From an uncultured Bacteroidales bacterium (lineage in GTDB: Bacteria; Bacteroidota; Bacteroidia; Bacteroidales; UBA932): a DNA stretch of 47,301 bases. Below, in pieces: positions 26,736 through 36,838 of the stretch. Under the pieces are notes generated by a model. That model saw only the letters and a program-made list of their open reading frames with translations. It had not been told where the DNA came from and ran no database searches. The position numbers and the translations under genes are program-made. Position 1 is the first letter of the stretch. Each line of letters begins with the position of its first letter. The DNA lies in contig CAKUYQ010000022.1 in assembly GCA_934717185.1 (NCBI GenBank), forward strand, positions 1-47,301, in the 5' to 3' direction.

Positions 26736-28145
26736 ATGAAGAGAGTATTAATCATTACATACTATTGGCCGCCGGCAGGAGGTTCGGGGGTGCAGAGGTG
26801 GCTTAAATTTTCCAAATACCTGCCGGAAAACGGTTGGGAGCCGGTTATTTATACCCCTCTTAATCCCGACAACAACTCCACCGATGAGTCTCTTGTTGCA
26901 GATATTCTGCCGGGGACGGAGGTTGTTAAGAGAAAGATTTGGGAGCCGTACGGGTTCTATAAAACGCTTACCGGCAAGAAAGAGATAAAGGCCAATACAA
27001 TATCGGACTCTTCTGACAACAAGTCTTTTACAAAGAAACTGAGCCTCTGGATAAGAGGCAGTTTCTTTATACCGGATCCACGCTGTTTTTGGATAAGACC
27101 AAGCATTAAATTTCTGTGCAGGTATCTCAAAGAGCATCCTGTAGATGCAATTATAAGTACAGGCCCTCCACACTCCATGCACCTTATTGCTAAGGGTGTG
27201 AGCCGTAAGACAGGTCTGCCGTGGATAGCCGACTTTAGAGATCCGTGGACAGAGATCTTTTACTTTAAGCATCTTAATCTTGGCAAATGTACTTTAAACA
27301 AACACAAGAGATTAGAACAGAGTGTATTGGATGAAGCAAAGAAAGTTGTGGTAGTCTCTTCAAAAATGCAGAATGACTTTAAGCGTAGGACATCTACCCC
27401 TGTAGAGATTATAACAAACGGATATGATCCTGCAGATTTTGAAAAAGTTGTGCCCGCAAAAGAGGAACTTACGGTGGAGAATGAGAAACCGTTTGTATTA
27501 ACCCATACGGGAATCTTTGTAGATAACGGTAATCCTAACGAGTTGTGGAACGTTCTTAAGGAGAAAGTTGCCATAGACAAAGAGTTTGCGCGTAGGCTAA
27601 GAATAAGACTAATAGGCAAGGTAGATGATTCTGTAATAAAAAGCATAACTGATGCCGGGCTTGCGCCCAATATGCTGAATATGGGGTATATGCCGCATTT
27701 GGAGACTATAGCATGGCAAAAATCGGCGGATGTGCTGTTGCTCCCTTTAAGAAAAGAGCCCGAGGCTGCAGCAATCCTCACCGGCAAATTCTTTGAATAC
27801 ATTGCGTCGGGAAGAAAAATATTGGCTTTTGGACCTGTAAATGGGGATTTGGGAAAGGCTTTGGCAGAGACCGGCAGCGGAATGATTGTGGATTTTGAGG
27901 ACAGGGCCGGAATTAAGTCTGCGATAGAGAGGCTTTATGAAGAGTTCTTGAAAGACTCTGCAAACGTGTGCCCAAACGGAGGTGGAGGCAATGATGACAG
28001 GGAGAGGAACAAGGCTGCCGTAGCGGGAGCGGCAACAGCTGCCCAAAAGTATTCAAGACGCTCGCTTGCTGCGGATTATGCAAGGCTGTTGAACGGCGTT
28101 GGCTTTGGCGTTAGGGTTGACTATTTTGAAGAGTATAGAGAGTAA
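26736..28145 (+). CDS. GT4-family glycosyltransferase
   Basis: This protein of 469 residues from ATG 26736 (two TTG codons just upstream are less likely starts) begins RVLIITYYWPPAGGSGVQRW, the N-terminal Rossmann loop of GT4 enzymes. It continues with FVLTHTGIFV and PLRKEPEAAAILTGKFFEYIASGRK, the sugar-nucleotide binding lobe. It probably builds a surface polysaccharide or glycolipid. The last 16 or so residues, from NGVGFGVRVDYFEEYRE, are encoded by a copy of the dispersed composite repeat, and the stop codon is in its second 9-bp unit. Confidence 0.9.
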   Translation: MKRVLIITYYWPPAGGSGVQRWLKFSKYLPENGWEPVIYTPLNPDNNSTDESLVADILPGTEVVKRKIWEPYGFYKTLTGKKEIKANTISDSSDNKSFTKKLSLWIRGSFFIPDPRCFWIRPSIKFLCRYLKEHPVDAIISTGPPHSMHLIAKGVSRKTGLPWIADFRDPWTEIFYFKHLNLGKCTLNKHKRLEQSVLDEAKKVVVVSSKMQNDFKRRTSTPVEIITNGYDPADFEKVVPAKEELTVENEKPFVLTHTGIFVDNGNPNELWNVLKEKVAIDKEFARRLRIRLIGKVDDSVIKSITDAGLAPNMLNMGYMPHLETIAWQKSADVLLLPLRKEPEAAAILTGKFFEYIASGRKILAFGPVNGDLGKALAETGSGMIVDFEDRAGIKSAIERLYEEFLKDSANVCPNGGGGNDDRERNKAAVAGAATAAQKYSRRSLAADYARLLNGVGFGVRVDYFEEYRE

Positions 28146-28204
28146 AGAAGGTATAGAGAGTATAGAAAGTGTAGAGAGTAAAGAGGGTATAGAAGGTAAA
28201 ATAT
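28095..28204 (+). repeat. Composite 3'-end repeat element, copy 2 (overlaps a CDS)
   Basis: GGCGTTGGCTTTGGCGTTAG at 28095-28114 matches the left arm of the element at 3719. After a short ACTATTTTG-like spacer there are seven 9-bp units of the form GTATAGAGA / GTAAAGAAG at 28133-28195. The right GCTAAAGCC arm is missing. The first part is translated as the end of the glycosyltransferase. Confidence 0.75.
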
Positions 28205-28216
28205 ATAATAAAAATA

Positions 28217-30820
28217 ATGGATAAAAATTGTTTTAAAAAGATTCTGCCATACCTGCTGTGTATATTGGCGTTTGTGGTAATTGCGTATGCGTATGCACCG
28301 CAAGTACTTACAGGAAAGGTTGTAAATCAGTCCGATATATCCAGCTGGCAGGGTATGTCAAATGAGATAGTAACATATAACAACGAGCATCCCGGCGAGA
28401 GGGCACTATGGACAAACTCCATGTTTGGTGGTATGCCGGCTACCTCTATCTCTGTTATTTACAAAGGGGATTATACACAACCTCTCTATGATCTATTCTT
28501 TACGGGAGAACGGCCTGCAAGCTACCTGCTTATAAGCCTTATTGGAGGATTCCTGCTCTTTTTGGCTTTTGGTGTAAACTATTGGTTAGCTTTTTTGGGG
28601 GCGATTGCCATAACGTTCTGCTCATACAATATGCAGATTATTCAGGTAGGGCACAACTCAAAGATGGTTGCAATAGCCTTTATGCCGTGGGTATTGGCAT
28701 CTGTTGTATATGCGTATAGAAAATGTGGAGCATGGGGTTCGCTATTCTTTGCCTTTGCACTCAGCTTTCAGATAAAGGCCAACCACCCGCAGATTACATA
28801 CTACTTGGCAATCATTATTTTGGGTTATGCAATATGGCAACTTTGCGCGGCAATAAAGGAGAAGGTTCTGCCTCGTTTCATTAAAGTCTCTCTAATGCTT
28901 CTTGTTGGAGGACTTTTGGGTATAGCAACAAATATAAACCATTTGTTGCCAACTTATGAGTATGCCCAACATACAATGAGGGGTGGTTCTGAATTAGCCG
29001 ATGCAGCTCAGACGCAAGCTCAGACAGGTGATTCAGACAACAGCCAAACAGCATCTTCGCAAGAGGATTCACAGACAAAGCCCGTTCACAAAACACGCAA
29101 AGGGTTAGACCTCGACTACGCAACACAGTGGTCATACGGAATAGATGAAACAGCCAACCTGCTAATCCCAAACTACAAAGGCGGAGTCTCAAAACCGTTG
29201 GGGACAGATTCAAATACATACAGATTTTTGGTCAGTAGCGGATATGATCCGCAAACACTGCAATATTTCTCACAATATTGGGGCCCTCAGCCATTTACTG
29301 CCGGCCCTATGTATATGGGAGCTATATGTGTATTTCTGTTTGTACTTGGATTCTTTGTCTTAAAAGGCGGAATAAAATGGTGGATAGGTGGAGTTTCGCT
29401 TCTTGCACTCATGCTCGGCTGGGGTTATCACTTTATGCCGGCCTCAGAACTGTTCTTCAATTACGCCCCAATGTACAACAAGTTCAGAACGGTTTCAATG
29501 ATAATAACAATATTGCAGATAACCGTTCCAATCCTTGCAGTATTGGCAGTTAATCAGATACTTAATGATAATTCTCAGCTTTCAAACAAAAAACGTGTAA
29601 GGAACGCTATAGTTGCAGCCCTTGGGATTACCGGAGGGTTTTGCCTGTTGGTGTCTCTTTTCCCTTCTATTGCCGGAAGTTTTATTTCGGGGGCAGAGGT
29701 ACAGATACCACCGCAGATTATGGCCCCTGTTGTTGAGGATAGGATAGCGCTCTTAAAGGCAGATGCCATTAGATCTTTGCTATTCATAGTATTAGGGGCA
29801 ATTGCCCTTTGGTTTGGATACCTTAAAAAGATAAAACCTGTCATGGCAACAGCACTGCTTGCACTGTTGATATTGGTAGATCTTTGGAGTGTTGATAAAC
29901 GCTATCTTAATGATTCGCACTTTGTTACTAAGAGCCAATTTACAAGCATCTTTATGCAGAGGCCGGTAGACAAGCACATATTAATGGATAAAGACCCCGA
30001 TTATAGAGTATTGGATCTCTCTGTAAATACATTCAATGATGCCTATATCAGCTATTTCCATAAAACCATAGGCGGGTACAGCGCTGCAAAACTGCAACGT
30101 TACCAGGATCTTATAGACAACTGCCTTGTCAAAGAGATTCCGCTACTGGATAACGAGATAACAGCGGCAATTAAGGAGGGGTATCTGCCGGATACATTAA
30201 GCTATTACCCTGTTCTTAGCATGCTGAATGCAAAATATGTTGTAAAAGACGGAAATATTCCTCCGGTAGTAAATCCTCATGCACTTGGCAACGCATGGTT
30301 TGTAAAGGAGGTGAAAACAGTAACCTCTGCTCCACAGGAGATGGAAGTTCTAAAAACCATAGACCCTGCTGTTACAGCAGTTGTAAACAAAACACAGTTC
30401 CCTTACGTTAAGGAGATTGCCGGTGTAGACCTCAAAGATTCTACAGAGTGTTCTGCAACCGGCACAATAGAATTGGAGTCATACTCACCTAATAGATTGG
30501 TTTATAAATACTCATCACCGCAAACAGCAACAGCGCTGTTCAGTGAGGTGTATTATAACCCAGGTTGGAGAGCATGGATTGCAGACAACAGCGGAAACAA
30601 AAAGGAGGAACTTAAAATATTCCGGGCAAACTGGGTATTGAGAGGTGCAGAGCTTCCTGCAGGAGAGGGTAATATTATATTTGAATTTGCACCGGAATCT
30701 TTCTCAAAAGGTGAGATCTGGTCCAAGATAACATCCGGCCTGCTGTGGTTGTTGCTTGCCGGTGGAGTGGCGTATATGTTTATTGCCCGCAAGAGGGGAA
30801 ATCGCTGTACCGCTGATTAG
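28217..30820 (+). CDS. YfhO-family polytopic membrane protein
   Basis: This is an 867-residue protein. An N-terminal hydrophobic helix is followed by an extracytoplasmic loop (DISSWQGMSNEI, NSMFGGMP), many membrane helices up to about residue 560, and a large C-terminal soluble domain ending in one more helix. This matches the Bacteroidetes YfhO-like family of presumed GT-C-type lipid-linked sugar transferases. A Gln/Ser/Thr/Asp-rich linker at about 262-290 is unusual. It follows the GT4 gene by 71 bp, which suggests a shared role in surface glycan assembly. Confidence 0.9.
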   Translation: MDKNCFKKILPYLLCILAFVVIAYAYAPQVLTGKVVNQSDISSWQGMSNEIVTYNNEHPGERALWTNSMFGGMPATSISVIYKGDYTQPLYDLFFTGERPASYLLISLIGGFLLFLAFGVNYWLAFLGAIAITFCSYNMQIIQVGHNSKMVAIAFMPWVLASVVYAYRKCGAWGSLFFAFALSFQIKANHPQITYYLAIIILGYAIWQLCAAIKEKVLPRFIKVSLMLLVGGLLGIATNINHLLPTYEYAQHTMRGGSELADAAQTQAQTGDSDNSQTASSQEDSQTKPVHKTRKGLDLDYATQWSYGIDETANLLIPNYKGGVSKPLGTDSNTYRFLVSSGYDPQTLQYFSQYWGPQPFTAGPMYMGAICVFLFVLGFFVLKGGIKWWIGGVSLLALMLGWGYHFMPASELFFNYAPMYNKFRTVSMIITILQITVPILAVLAVNQILNDNSQLSNKKRVRNAIVAALGITGGFCLLVSLFPSIAGSFISGAEVQIPPQIMAPVVEDRIALLKADAIRSLLFIVLGAIALWFGYLKKIKPVMATALLALLILVDLWSVDKRYLNDSHFVTKSQFTSIFMQRPVDKHILMDKDPDYRVLDLSVNTFNDAYISYFHKTIGGYSAAKLQRYQDLIDNCLVKEIPLLDNEITAAIKEGYLPDTLSYYPVLSMLNAKYVVKDGNIPPVVNPHALGNAWFVKEVKTVTSAPQEMEVLKTIDPAVTAVVNKTQFPYVKEIAGVDLKDSTECSATGTIELESYSPNRLVYKYSSPQTATALFSEVYYNPGWRAWIADNSGNKKEELKIFRANWVLRGAELPAGEGNIIFEFAPESFSKGEIWSKITSGLLWLLLAGGVAYMFIARKRGNRCTAD

Positions 30821-30883
30821 CAAGTCGTTCGTAACTGTTTTAAATAAACTGCGTATGTGAGACTTTAAAAATATATAGATAGT

Positions 30884-31792
30884 ATGGACAATAGAATATG
30901 TAAACTCTTTGGAATAAAATATCCAATAATTGCCGGAGGAATGGTCTGGTGCAGTGGATGGCGCTTGGCGTCTGCGGTAAGCCTTAACGGAGGTTTGGGA
31001 TTATTAGGTGCAGGTTCTATGCATCCCGACAATTTAGTCCACCACATAAGAATGTGCAAACAGGCACTTGGTAACCTACCCTTTGGAGTAAATGTCCCGC
31101 TTCTCTATCCGCAGATGGCAGACCTTATGCAGATTCTTGTAGATGAAGGGGTTAAAATTGTATTTACATCCGCCGGCAGTCCAAAGAAATGGACGCCGTT
31201 CCTTAAAGAGCATGGTATAACCGTGGTGCATGTTGTCTCAAGCTCTATATTTGCCCGTAAATGTGAGGAGGCAGGCGTTGATGCAGTTGTTGCAGAAGGG
31301 TTTGAAGCCGGCGGTCACGATGGAAAAGAGGAGACAACAACACTCTGCCTTGTACCTGCTGTAAGAAAAGCAACCTCACTGCCACTTATTGCTGCGGGAG
31401 GTATAGCCCTTAAATGTCAGATAGATGCAGCCCATATCCTTGGGGCGGAGGGGGTTCAGATAGGAACAAGGTTCGCCCTAAGCCAAGAGAGTTCTGCAAG
31501 TGAAGTCTTTAAAAAACACTGTATAGGATTGCCGGAGGGGGCTACAAAGCTCCTGTTAAAACAACTTGCTCCGGCACGTCTTGCCCCCGGAGGGTTCACA
31601 ACCTCTGTTATGGAGGCTGAACAGGCAGGTGCAACGGCAGAGCAACTTAAAGAGTTGCTTGGCAAGGGCAGAGCAAAACTTGGCATCTTTGATGGCGATT
31701 TGGAAAACGGTGAATTGGAGATAGGTCAGGTATCAAATCTTGTCACCAAGATAGAGACCGTAGCAGAGATAATGCAGGAGCTTACAGTATAA
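30884..31792 (+). CDS. FabK / nitronate monooxygenase-like flavoprotein
   Basis: This 302-residue FMN-dependent TIM barrel starts CKLFGIKYPIIAGGM. It then shows GGLGLLGAGSM, NVPLLYP, VDAVVAEGFEAGGHDG and PLIAAGGIA, and EGVQIGTRF in the phosphate-binding end. The family includes enoyl-ACP reductase II (FabK, which completes fatty-acid elongation) and nitronate monooxygenases; sequence alone does not separate them firmly. It lies downstream of yfhO and converges on a DUF4143 ATPase, with a TTGTCGGGA site between them. Confidence 0.85.
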   Translation: MDNRICKLFGIKYPIIAGGMVWCSGWRLASAVSLNGGLGLLGAGSMHPDNLVHHIRMCKQALGNLPFGVNVPLLYPQMADLMQILVDEGVKIVFTSAGSPKKWTPFLKEHGITVVHVVSSSIFARKCEEAGVDAVVAEGFEAGGHDGKEETTTLCLVPAVRKATSLPLIAAGGIALKCQIDAAHILGAEGVQIGTRFALSQESSASEVFKKHCIGLPEGATKLLLKQLAPARLAPGGFTTSVMEAEQAGATAEQLKELLGKGRAKLGIFDGDLENGELEIGQVSNLVTKIETVAEIMQELTV

Positions 31793-31831
31793 GCCCCTGC
31801 ATTTCATAATTTGTCGGGAAGCAAAAAATGA

Positions 31832-33184
31832 TCATGCGTTGGATCTATTTCTTTCTAACAGGAATCTTTTAAGAAGAAAAGTAAGAAAGTAGGGAAATGT
31901 GTAAAATTTCCCATTAAAGCCTATATTCTTGTAACAGAGCTTTATACCATATCTAATATCTTGGTATTTATCCTCTTTTAAGAGATTGTTAAGAGAGGCA
32001 GTGGCTCCATCTGCAGCCTTTACTTCAACAGGAATAAGCGAGTTGGCATCTCTTAAGAAAAAATCCATCTCTAAAGAGGGCTTGTCACTGTTGTAATAGA
32101 ACAGGCTGTACCCCTGTTTTACAAGCATGTCTCCAACAATATTCTCATATATTGCGCCTTTATATGTCCCAAGATTTCTGTTTGCTCTTAGATCTTCCTG
32201 GGATTCTTCGTCTAAGGAGGCAATCAACAATCCGGTATCTTTAAAATATATTTTATAAAGTTTGGGATCGTAATTCCCTTTTAGAGGGAGTTCGGGGTAG
32301 TTCATGCAGTAGCAAACGTTTATTACACCGGCATCGGCCAGCCATTCTACACAGCCTATGTAATCGCGATTTCTTGCGTTACGAGAAATTTTGGTAATTT
32401 GGAATCTCTTGTTCTCTTTTGCCAAAAATGTTGATATATGATTGTAAATGGCCTTGACTTTTGCCTTGTCCAATCCCTCTACATATTTTGTTATATCCTC
32501 TCTGTAATCTATAAGTAGTTGTCGTTGAATTGAAAGTGTACCACTAAAGTTTTTGTTGTTTATGTATGTGTTAACAACTTCGGGCATTCCTCCCAAAGTC
32601 GCGTAATCTCTGAAAAGTTCAAAGAGAACGTCCATTTGCAACTGTGTAAATGGTTCTAATTTAACCATGTGCTCATACAGCTCCTCTACAAAATCCACAG
32701 AATAACCTTTTGCCCAAAGAAATTCTTCAAAATCCATAGAGTGCATTTCATAATCCTCTTTATACCCTACACTGTTAGATTCTATCTCTTGGTAGTTTAT
32801 GCTCATTAATGAACCGGAGCAGATTACATCATAACGACCGTCTAATTTAAAGAATTTCAATGCAGTTGCGCAGTTGGGACATGCTTGTAGTTCATCAAAG
32901 AAGAAAATGGTGTCATGAGGAGTAAAAATAAAATCTGGATTCAACAGAGAGATATTTTTAATGATTTCGTTTATCTCAAATCCATTTTCAAAAATACCTT
33001 TATATTTGGGCTGCTCTACAAAATTTATCTGTATGACATTAGAATAATTGTTGTAGGCAAACCATTCAATGGAGCGGGTTTTTCCAATTTGTTTGGCTCC
33101 TTTGATTATTAAAGGTTTTTTTTGTGGATTGTCTTTCCACTTTAAGAGGAAAGAATCTATCTTTCTTTTTAGTAATTTATCCAT
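31832..33184 (-). CDS. AAA ATPase with DUF4143 domain
   Basis: This is a 450-residue protein from ATG 33184; an upstream ATG at 33223 adds 13 residues that look unlike the family. MDKLLKRKIDSFLLKWKDN is the typical N-terminus. Walker A is IIKGAKQIGKTRS, Walker B is TIFFFDELQACP, and the sensor is VICSGSLM. The DUF4143 C-terminus includes LEMDFFLRDANSLIPVEVKA, a D...ExK nuclease-like core. This is the third P-loop ATPase of this general kind in the window and the second with DUF4143. Confidence 0.88.
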   Translation of the reverse strand: MDKLLKRKIDSFLLKWKDNPQKKPLIIKGAKQIGKTRSIEWFAYNNYSNVIQINFVEQPKYKGIFENGFEINEIIKNISLLNPDFIFTPHDTIFFFDELQACPNCATALKFFKLDGRYDVICSGSLMSINYQEIESNSVGYKEDYEMHSMDFEEFLWAKGYSVDFVEELYEHMVKLEPFTQLQMDVLFELFRDYATLGGMPEVVNTYINNKNFSGTLSIQRQLLIDYREDITKYVEGLDKAKVKAIYNHISTFLAKENKRFQITKISRNARNRDYIGCVEWLADAGVINVCYCMNYPELPLKGNYDPKLYKIYFKDTGLLIASLDEESQEDLRANRNLGTYKGAIYENIVGDMLVKQGYSLFYYNSDKPSLEMDFFLRDANSLIPVEVKAADGATASLNNLLKEDKYQDIRYGIKLCYKNIGFNGKFYTFPYFLTFLLKRFLLERNRSNA

Positions 33185-33311
33185 AACTGCCTGTAAATTA
33201 TGCCCAAATATAGCTAATTTCACATAATCCGGTACTAAAATTTAAAATATTTCACACTTTCCTACATACTTTAGCCTCGTAAACACACATTATTCCAACT
33301 TTATGCCCCCC

Positions 33312-33336
33312 AATGCTAAAGCCAACGCTAACGCTT
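33312..33336 (-). repeat. Solitary left arm of the composite 3'-end element
   Basis: On the minus strand, directly after the TonB-receptor stop, the sequence reads AAGCGTTAGCGTTGGCTTTAGC. It matches the GCGTTGGCGTTAGC arms downstream of folA and the YqeY gene. The 9-bp purine units are absent. As at the other sites, it is in sense orientation to the gene that ends just before it. Confidence 0.6.
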
Positions 33337-33338
33337 AA

Positions 33339-35900
33339 TTATATAGTGAATACGGCAGATAAAATAACCTCTCTGCCGCGCAGATGATAGTTATAACTGT
33401 AGGTGTTAATGGAGCTGTATATTGTATAGCTGTAGCTTTTGCAATTTAAAATGTTTCTTACGTCAAAGACAATTTTCAGAGATTTATGTTTGTATTGCAG
33501 TCCGGCATCTAACAAAGAAAAGGTTTTATAAGATCCTTTTGAAAGCTCCTCCTTTGATACCTCTAAATTTGTAGAAAATTGTAAAGATTCAATTGGGAAA
33601 ACTTTTATAACAACATTGTGCTTTTGACTAAGATAGCTTGCATTTATACCGGAATATTTTGAAAAAAACTTGCTTATTGTTCCTGAGTACCCCATTTCTA
33701 TATATTTACAAGGTTTTGTATTAATTGATGGATATAATGAAAGATTCTTAAAAATCAAACCCATAACAGATTCATTTTGTGCAGCCAATTGTTTTCCGTA
33801 GCGGTATGAGCCGTTTATTGAAATTTTGGTTGCAATAGCAGTAAATTGTTTTGTAACGCCTATATTGCATGTTATATCATCTGAATTGTTGGGGATATTC
33901 AAATATCCTGTCTCTATCTTTTTATTAGAAACTTTGCTGTGTGAAAGCAGATTGTTATTGCTGTTTGAATAGGAAATATCTGCATTTATAAAGAGCATGC
34001 TTAGTGGAATCTTAAAGTTATAACCTATTATTGCAGAAAAGACCTTGTTATGTGATATAGTTCCCGACCCTAACCTTAATGTATTGTTGTTTATCTGTAC
34101 CGGTGAGGTGATAAAATCTAGTATGTCTCCCAAATTACTTGAATATGCTACATTTGCCTCAAAGGCAGAACGAGCTGTTGCCCTGTAGTTAAAGGTTAAT
34201 CTTGGACACACAGAGATATACCATTTCCCTGTATCGGAAGAAGAGATGTAGTCTCCCCTTACGGGAAGGTCATAATTGAGTGTTAAATTGCGTTTAGGAT
34301 GGGTGTATTCATATCTTGGTGCTATAAAAACAGAAAATTTCCTGTAATTGATATTATTAGTTGATTCTGTATCTTTTGTTAAATCTGTGGAAAGTCTGTT
34401 TGTGGAGAAATATAAAGACAGAGGCATATACAATCTGCTTGCTCTATGCTTATAAATGGCGGAAATGGAATTTTTTGTAGTAAAACTCCTGCTGTTTGCA
34501 GTCTGTATAATATTGTCATTATCTTCATTTGTAATAGTTAGTCTTCCTGTTGGGGTTGAGATAAATTGGATAAACGAACTCGCCTCCCATTTTAATTTTC
34601 GGCCAAGCCATTTTATAGATAAATCATTTTCTGCATTATAATCTTTCATCAATTGCCGCTGTGATAAAACATGGTTTTCTTCAATTGTTGACAAATTTTG
34701 TGTTGTGTATGTGAAATATCCCTTTGTAGTATTGTTTACATATTTTGAGGCTGAATTATTCTTATACTCTATACTAAACCACGGCTTGTGACAGTAATAT
34801 ACAGAACTCTGTTGCTGAGAGATGTCTATATTTTTGTCGGTATCATAATATTCGCGTTCAAGTGAATATTCATAACATGACCTACTATAATTATACCCCA
34901 CATTACCTTTAACTGATATATCGTTATTTATCTTTTTAAGCAGGTTTACAGATACAAGTCTGTCTGTAGGAGAGATATATCTGTAAATTTTAAGAGGAGG
35001 AACAGACGCAGACAATCCGTTCAGCAACCTGTCTGTAATTGATACATCCGCAGAACTCCCAAAATGATCTGTATTTTCTGAATCCGCGAATCTATCTATA
35101 TTTCCGGCTTTAACAGTAATTATACCCTGAATATTGTGTTTAAAGAGCATCCCTGCACCTCCAATACCATACAGTAATTTATCTCCGTAACCTATTTTCG
35201 CTTCATATTTTCCAATGGGCCTAAACCGAGCTTTATTGTTGAGTTTTATGTTTATTGCAACATCGTTGGAAAACAGATCTTTATCTACTTTCACATCTGA
35301 ATGATTATTGAGAACCTGTACAGAATTAACGTATGAGACCGGTATGTTGTTGGTTGCTATACCGTATCTGCCGCCAAGCAGGTTGAGTCCGTCTATATAA
35401 AAAGCAGAGATATCCTTTCCCATATATTTTATGGCACCACTTTCTGCAACAGCTATTCCCGGTAATTTCTTAATAGCATCTTTGAGGGTGTAATCGCCTC
35501 GTGTAACAAAACCTGAAAGCTGATATGATAATGTGTCGCCGCGCGTATATATTGCCGGAGCCTTAACGACAACCTCTTTCAAAACAGTGACATTCTCCTT
35601 TAAGATAAAATTGCAAACTTTGGATTCAGTACTTAAAGTCCTGTATACAGATTCATATCCCATACATTCGGCTCCAATATTAACTTGTGGAGAATTTGAA
35701 TTAAAATTAATGCTATACTGCCCGTTACTGTTTGTAAAGGTGTAGGCGATTATCTTGTTACCTAAGGATAATTTAATTATACAACCCGCAACAGGAACTT
35801 TTAATTCATCTGTCACAACCCCATTCAGCCTGCTTTGAGCATATGAAACAATACCTGTAAGAAGAGAGATCAAACAGGTAATGAATAATCTGTATAACAT
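33339..35900 (-). CDS. TonB-dependent receptor-like outer-membrane protein
   Basis: This is an 853-residue protein. A signal peptide (MLYRLFITCLISLLTGIVSYAQ) is followed by a carboxypeptidase-regulatory-like domain at about 24-105, a plug domain at about 115-215 (VVVKAPAIYTRGDTLSYQL, LKDAIKKLPGIAV, YIDGLNLLGGRYG, VQVLNNH), and then a long barrel. The protein ends in VILSAVFTI, an aromatic-like terminal strand. Five bases separate it from the upstream GLPGLI gene. It is the last gene of an ECF-sigma operon, so expression is likely under that sigma factor. Ligand unknown. Confidence 0.92.
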   Translation of the reverse strand: MLYRLFITCLISLLTGIVSYAQSRLNGVVTDELKVPVAGCIIKLSLGNKIIAYTFTNSNGQYSINFNSNSPQVNIGAECMGYESVYRTLSTESKVCNFILKENVTVLKEVVVKAPAIYTRGDTLSYQLSGFVTRGDYTLKDAIKKLPGIAVAESGAIKYMGKDISAFYIDGLNLLGGRYGIATNNIPVSYVNSVQVLNNHSDVKVDKDLFSNDVAINIKLNNKARFRPIGKYEAKIGYGDKLLYGIGGAGMLFKHNIQGIITVKAGNIDRFADSENTDHFGSSADVSITDRLLNGLSASVPPLKIYRYISPTDRLVSVNLLKKINNDISVKGNVGYNYSRSCYEYSLEREYYDTDKNIDISQQQSSVYYCHKPWFSIEYKNNSASKYVNNTTKGYFTYTTQNLSTIEENHVLSQRQLMKDYNAENDLSIKWLGRKLKWEASSFIQFISTPTGRLTITNEDNDNIIQTANSRSFTTKNSISAIYKHRASRLYMPLSLYFSTNRLSTDLTKDTESTNNINYRKFSVFIAPRYEYTHPKRNLTLNYDLPVRGDYISSSDTGKWYISVCPRLTFNYRATARSAFEANVAYSSNLGDILDFITSPVQINNNTLRLGSGTISHNKVFSAIIGYNFKIPLSMLFINADISYSNSNNNLLSHSKVSNKKIETGYLNIPNNSDDITCNIGVTKQFTAIATKISINGSYRYGKQLAAQNESVMGLIFKNLSLYPSINTKPCKYIEMGYSGTISKFFSKYSGINASYLSQKHNVVIKVFPIESLQFSTNLEVSKEELSKGSYKTFSLLDAGLQYKHKSLKIVFDVRNILNCKSYSYTIYSSINTYSYNYHLRGREVILSAVFTI

Positions 35901-35905
35901 AATAT

Positions 35906-36775
35906 CTACTTTAACTCTAACGGTACGTATCCATTGGAATTGGTTCTTACCTTTACTCCGTTTATACTAATTGAATATTTTCCGCCGTCACCTTTGTGGA
36001 CACTCATATTGCTCACTGCTTCAGATGGAATATTACCAAGGGGATTTTTTTCAAATAGGTTTTTAGATTTTAAGAATTTGGCTCTTGTTGTATTTATGAC
36101 ATTCGGCTGTTCAAATTCAACTATTTGTGTATTGCTTCCTTTGCGGAATACAATTGCGTCAAATACATGTATCTGTTCTGAATCGGTTGCAGACATGACC
36201 AACCCGGGTAAACCGCAAAGTTTCCATGGCCCGAATGACGCCGGAATATCAGGTGCATACCATACAGTCCATCTCCTGCCCCCAAACTCTGCTTCAGCTT
36301 TTTTACATTCATATCCACACACCATCTTTGTCTCATCTGTAAGACTCCATGAAATTGAATACATCTGTTCCCTGTAACAGTAATAATCCGGTGCAATAAC
36401 ACCATATATTGTCATCTCTCCCAACGGGTAATTCTGATATATGTCATAATCAAAAAAGAGTCCGTTATTTAACACTCTTTGAGTGTATTCTTCAATGGTA
36501 TTATGCTGTATTCCCGGTATTTGGGATACAGAATCCTTTTGAAATACGGTGTAATCATAAAAATGCGCACATTTGCTGCCTATCTGTAGAATTGTTGAAT
36601 AGGTTTCTGTTACGCCTGCAGGGGTAGTTACATTATACTCATACAAGCATTCAAAATCTGTTTTGGAGATCTCATTATTTCTACCTGTCTGTGCATAGAG
36701 CATATTTCCTATATTGCTGCAAACAAGCAATATGCTAAGCAAAAAAAATTCAAATATTTTCATGTTCGGTTTCAT
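35906..36775 (-). CDS. GLPGLI family protein
   Basis: This is a 289-residue secreted protein with an N-terminal signal peptide ending LYAQ; the start is ATG 36775 or 36763. The name-giving motif appears as GPWKLCGLPGLVM, preceded by AWYAPDIP-like sequence (VWYAPDIPASFGPW). Family function is unknown; in Bacteroidetes these genes commonly sit beside CarboxypepD/TonB-type barrels, as here. The two are probably exported together to the periplasm and outer membrane. Confidence 0.9.
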   Translation of the reverse strand: MKPNMKIFEFFLLSILLVCSNIGNMLYAQTGRNNEISKTDFECLYEYNVTTPAGVTETYSTILQIGSKCAHFYDYTVFQKDSVSQIPGIQHNTIEEYTQRVLNNGLFFDYDIYQNYPLGEMTIYGVIAPDYYCYREQMYSISWSLTDETKMVCGYECKKAEAEFGGRRWTVWYAPDIPASFGPWKLCGLPGLVMSATDSEQIHVFDAIVFRKGSNTQIVEFEQPNVINTTRAKFLKSKNLFEKNPLGNIPSEAVSNMSVHKGDGGKYSISINGVKVRTNSNGYVPLELK

Positions 36776-36838
36776 ATTGTCTTACTCAAAGATATTATAT
36801 CGGGATTTTCAAATGCTTCAATCTAACGAAGCCTCATA

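Noticed and set aside
27260..27802. 180-codon minus-strand frame inside the GT4 gene
   Set aside because: Antisense shadow of a recognised glycosyltransferase; Ser-rich composition typical of such shadows.
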